Shown here: piece after piece, positions 63,497 through 64,000 of the stretch | Layout of the letters: the number at the start of each line of letters is the position of its first letter | How positions within the stretch are numbered: the stretch's first letter is position 1 | DNA from: Persicobacter psychrovividus | GTDB taxonomy: Bacteria; Bacteroidota; Bacteroidia; Cytophagales; Cyclobacteriaceae | Reading direction: 5' to 3' | Length of the DNA stretch: 64,000 bases | NCBI RefSeq assembly: GCF_036492425.1 | Contig: NZ_AP025301.1 | Location: 1 to 64,000, forward strand | The notes under the pieces: model-generated | What the model saw: only the letters and a program-made list of their open reading frames with translations | Databases searched by the model: none | What the model was told of the DNA's origin: nothing | Position numbers and translations under genes: made by a program

Positions 63497-64000
63497 TAGC
63501 CTGTCGAATATTTTCAAAAAACATGTACACGAGTTAAGCAGCCATTTGAACGCTCATCATTGCTTTTGCCACGGCTTCCTTATCTTTGATTTCTGCCACT
63601 TTTACGGTGTCAAATCCTGAAACAAGTTCGGCAATTTCATTTTCTTTCACAAAAAATAAGGGAATGGTCAGCAAGTGGTTGGTGCACATTTTCTGTGGGT
63701 GGTCTGCTCATTATTTGATTGACTTTCCGGAATACGCTTTCGTGTGCACGCAACAAAAAGGGATGTCTTCACCAATCGTTTTGGTAGGTTTTATGAAAAT
63801 AATGAGTGATTTTTTCTCTGAATATAGTTGGCCGATCCTTCGAGTTCTTCCATTTTTTTGAGTTAATTTCAAAATAGTTTTGTGACTTATCCCTTCCGTT
63901 CTGCAACCGACAATATTCTTTGATCACTGAGGTCAAAGATATCAAATCCTTGATGAAAGGTGTATGATCACTGATTTTGGAGGAGGCTCAAAGCCGCACC
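63497..64000 (-). mobile_element. IS element, copy 3, partial at window end
   Basis: Starts with the IS end TAGCCTGTCGAATATTTTC and continues as the reverse complement of the other copies. It is identical to them up to about 63700; after that many 1-bp and small indels appear (for example TTTGGTAGG for TTTGTAGG, GATCCTTCG for GATCCCCTTCG). The transposase 3' end is at 63535 on the minus strand. Either decayed or poor consensus. Runs off the right edge. Confidence 0.85.

Noticed and set aside
63432-63620. 62-codon rightward frame across the IS junction
   Set aside because: Chimera of antisense Rhs and antisense IS sequence, without a start context.
1-64000. tRNA or rRNA genes
   Set aside because: No tRNA cloverleaf or rRNA signature was found by eye; a tRNAscan run would settle it.

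Overview
The window looks like a Bacteroidota genome, probably a marine member of the Cytophagales group. The evidence is a type IX secretion sorting domain, a TonB-dependent receptor with a carboxypeptidase-D-like N-terminal domain, many lipoproteins, two Cys-type sulfatases, a Bacteroidetes-style MobA/MobC pair, AT-rich spacers and one TAnnTTTG promoter-like element. The genus is not determined. The layout is a plasmid or an integrated plasmid cointegrate: two complete Rep_3-type initiator loci with iterons, a third Rep-like gene, ParA/ParB and a relaxase all lie in one stretch.

Layout. 1-2.4 kb: 3' part of an Rhs polymorphic-toxin gene (minus strand, runs off the left edge), cut at its 5' end by a 4.0-kb Tn3-family transposon (2389-6421) with 34-bp inverted repeats, a serine resolvase and a frameshifted transposase. 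6.4-19.4 kb: a graveyard of mobile DNA and AT-rich secreted-protein genes: a BRCT protein, three lipoproteins, an outer-membrane barrel, a T9SS cargo gene split by an IS with a perfect 9-bp target duplication, a broken phage-tail-collar gene, an IS3 element, a Tn3 transposase relic and one intact plus three decayed copies of the same serine recombinase. 19.5-36.7 kb: plasmid backbone: AAA/PD-(D/E)XK protein, relaxase (frameshifted by a 13-bp tandem duplication) and MobC with a candidate oriT, HipBA, Rep1 (in-frame amber) with 21-bp-phased iterons, an AAA ATPase, a ParB-like regulator opposite an XRE protein, Rep2 with about a dozen two-class iterons, ParA and ParB with a duplicated 19-bp palindrome.

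37.9-54.3 kb: a well-kept metabolic island: sulfatase, HAD-family lipoprotein, MoxR ATPase, DUF58, DUF4381-like, two VWA membrane proteins (the second with TPR), BatD, DUF2490 barrel, second sulfatase, AraC regulator, then an orphan antitoxin and a TonB-dependent receptor. The contiguous, overlapping moxR-bat genes enclosed by two related sulfatases are the most interesting candidate system: a MoxR/VWA machine apparently dedicated to sulfatases.

54.7-64 kb: a third Rep-like gene with iteron-like repeats, a set of GA-loop extragenic palindromes, a lipoprotein, an HNH protein, and a damaged type I restriction-modification locus (hsdM with an early stop, a DUF1016 nuclease gene between hsdM and hsdS, hsdS broken by transposase debris into which a second near-identical IS copy inserted). 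The right end holds an Rhs C-terminal toxin with an M91/NleD-like metallopeptidase domain and an overlapping lipoprotein gene as likely immunity, cut by a third IS copy. The last 300 bases of that copy carry many homopolymer-type indels and may be poor consensus near a contig end, which is a caution for the other frameshifts reported here.
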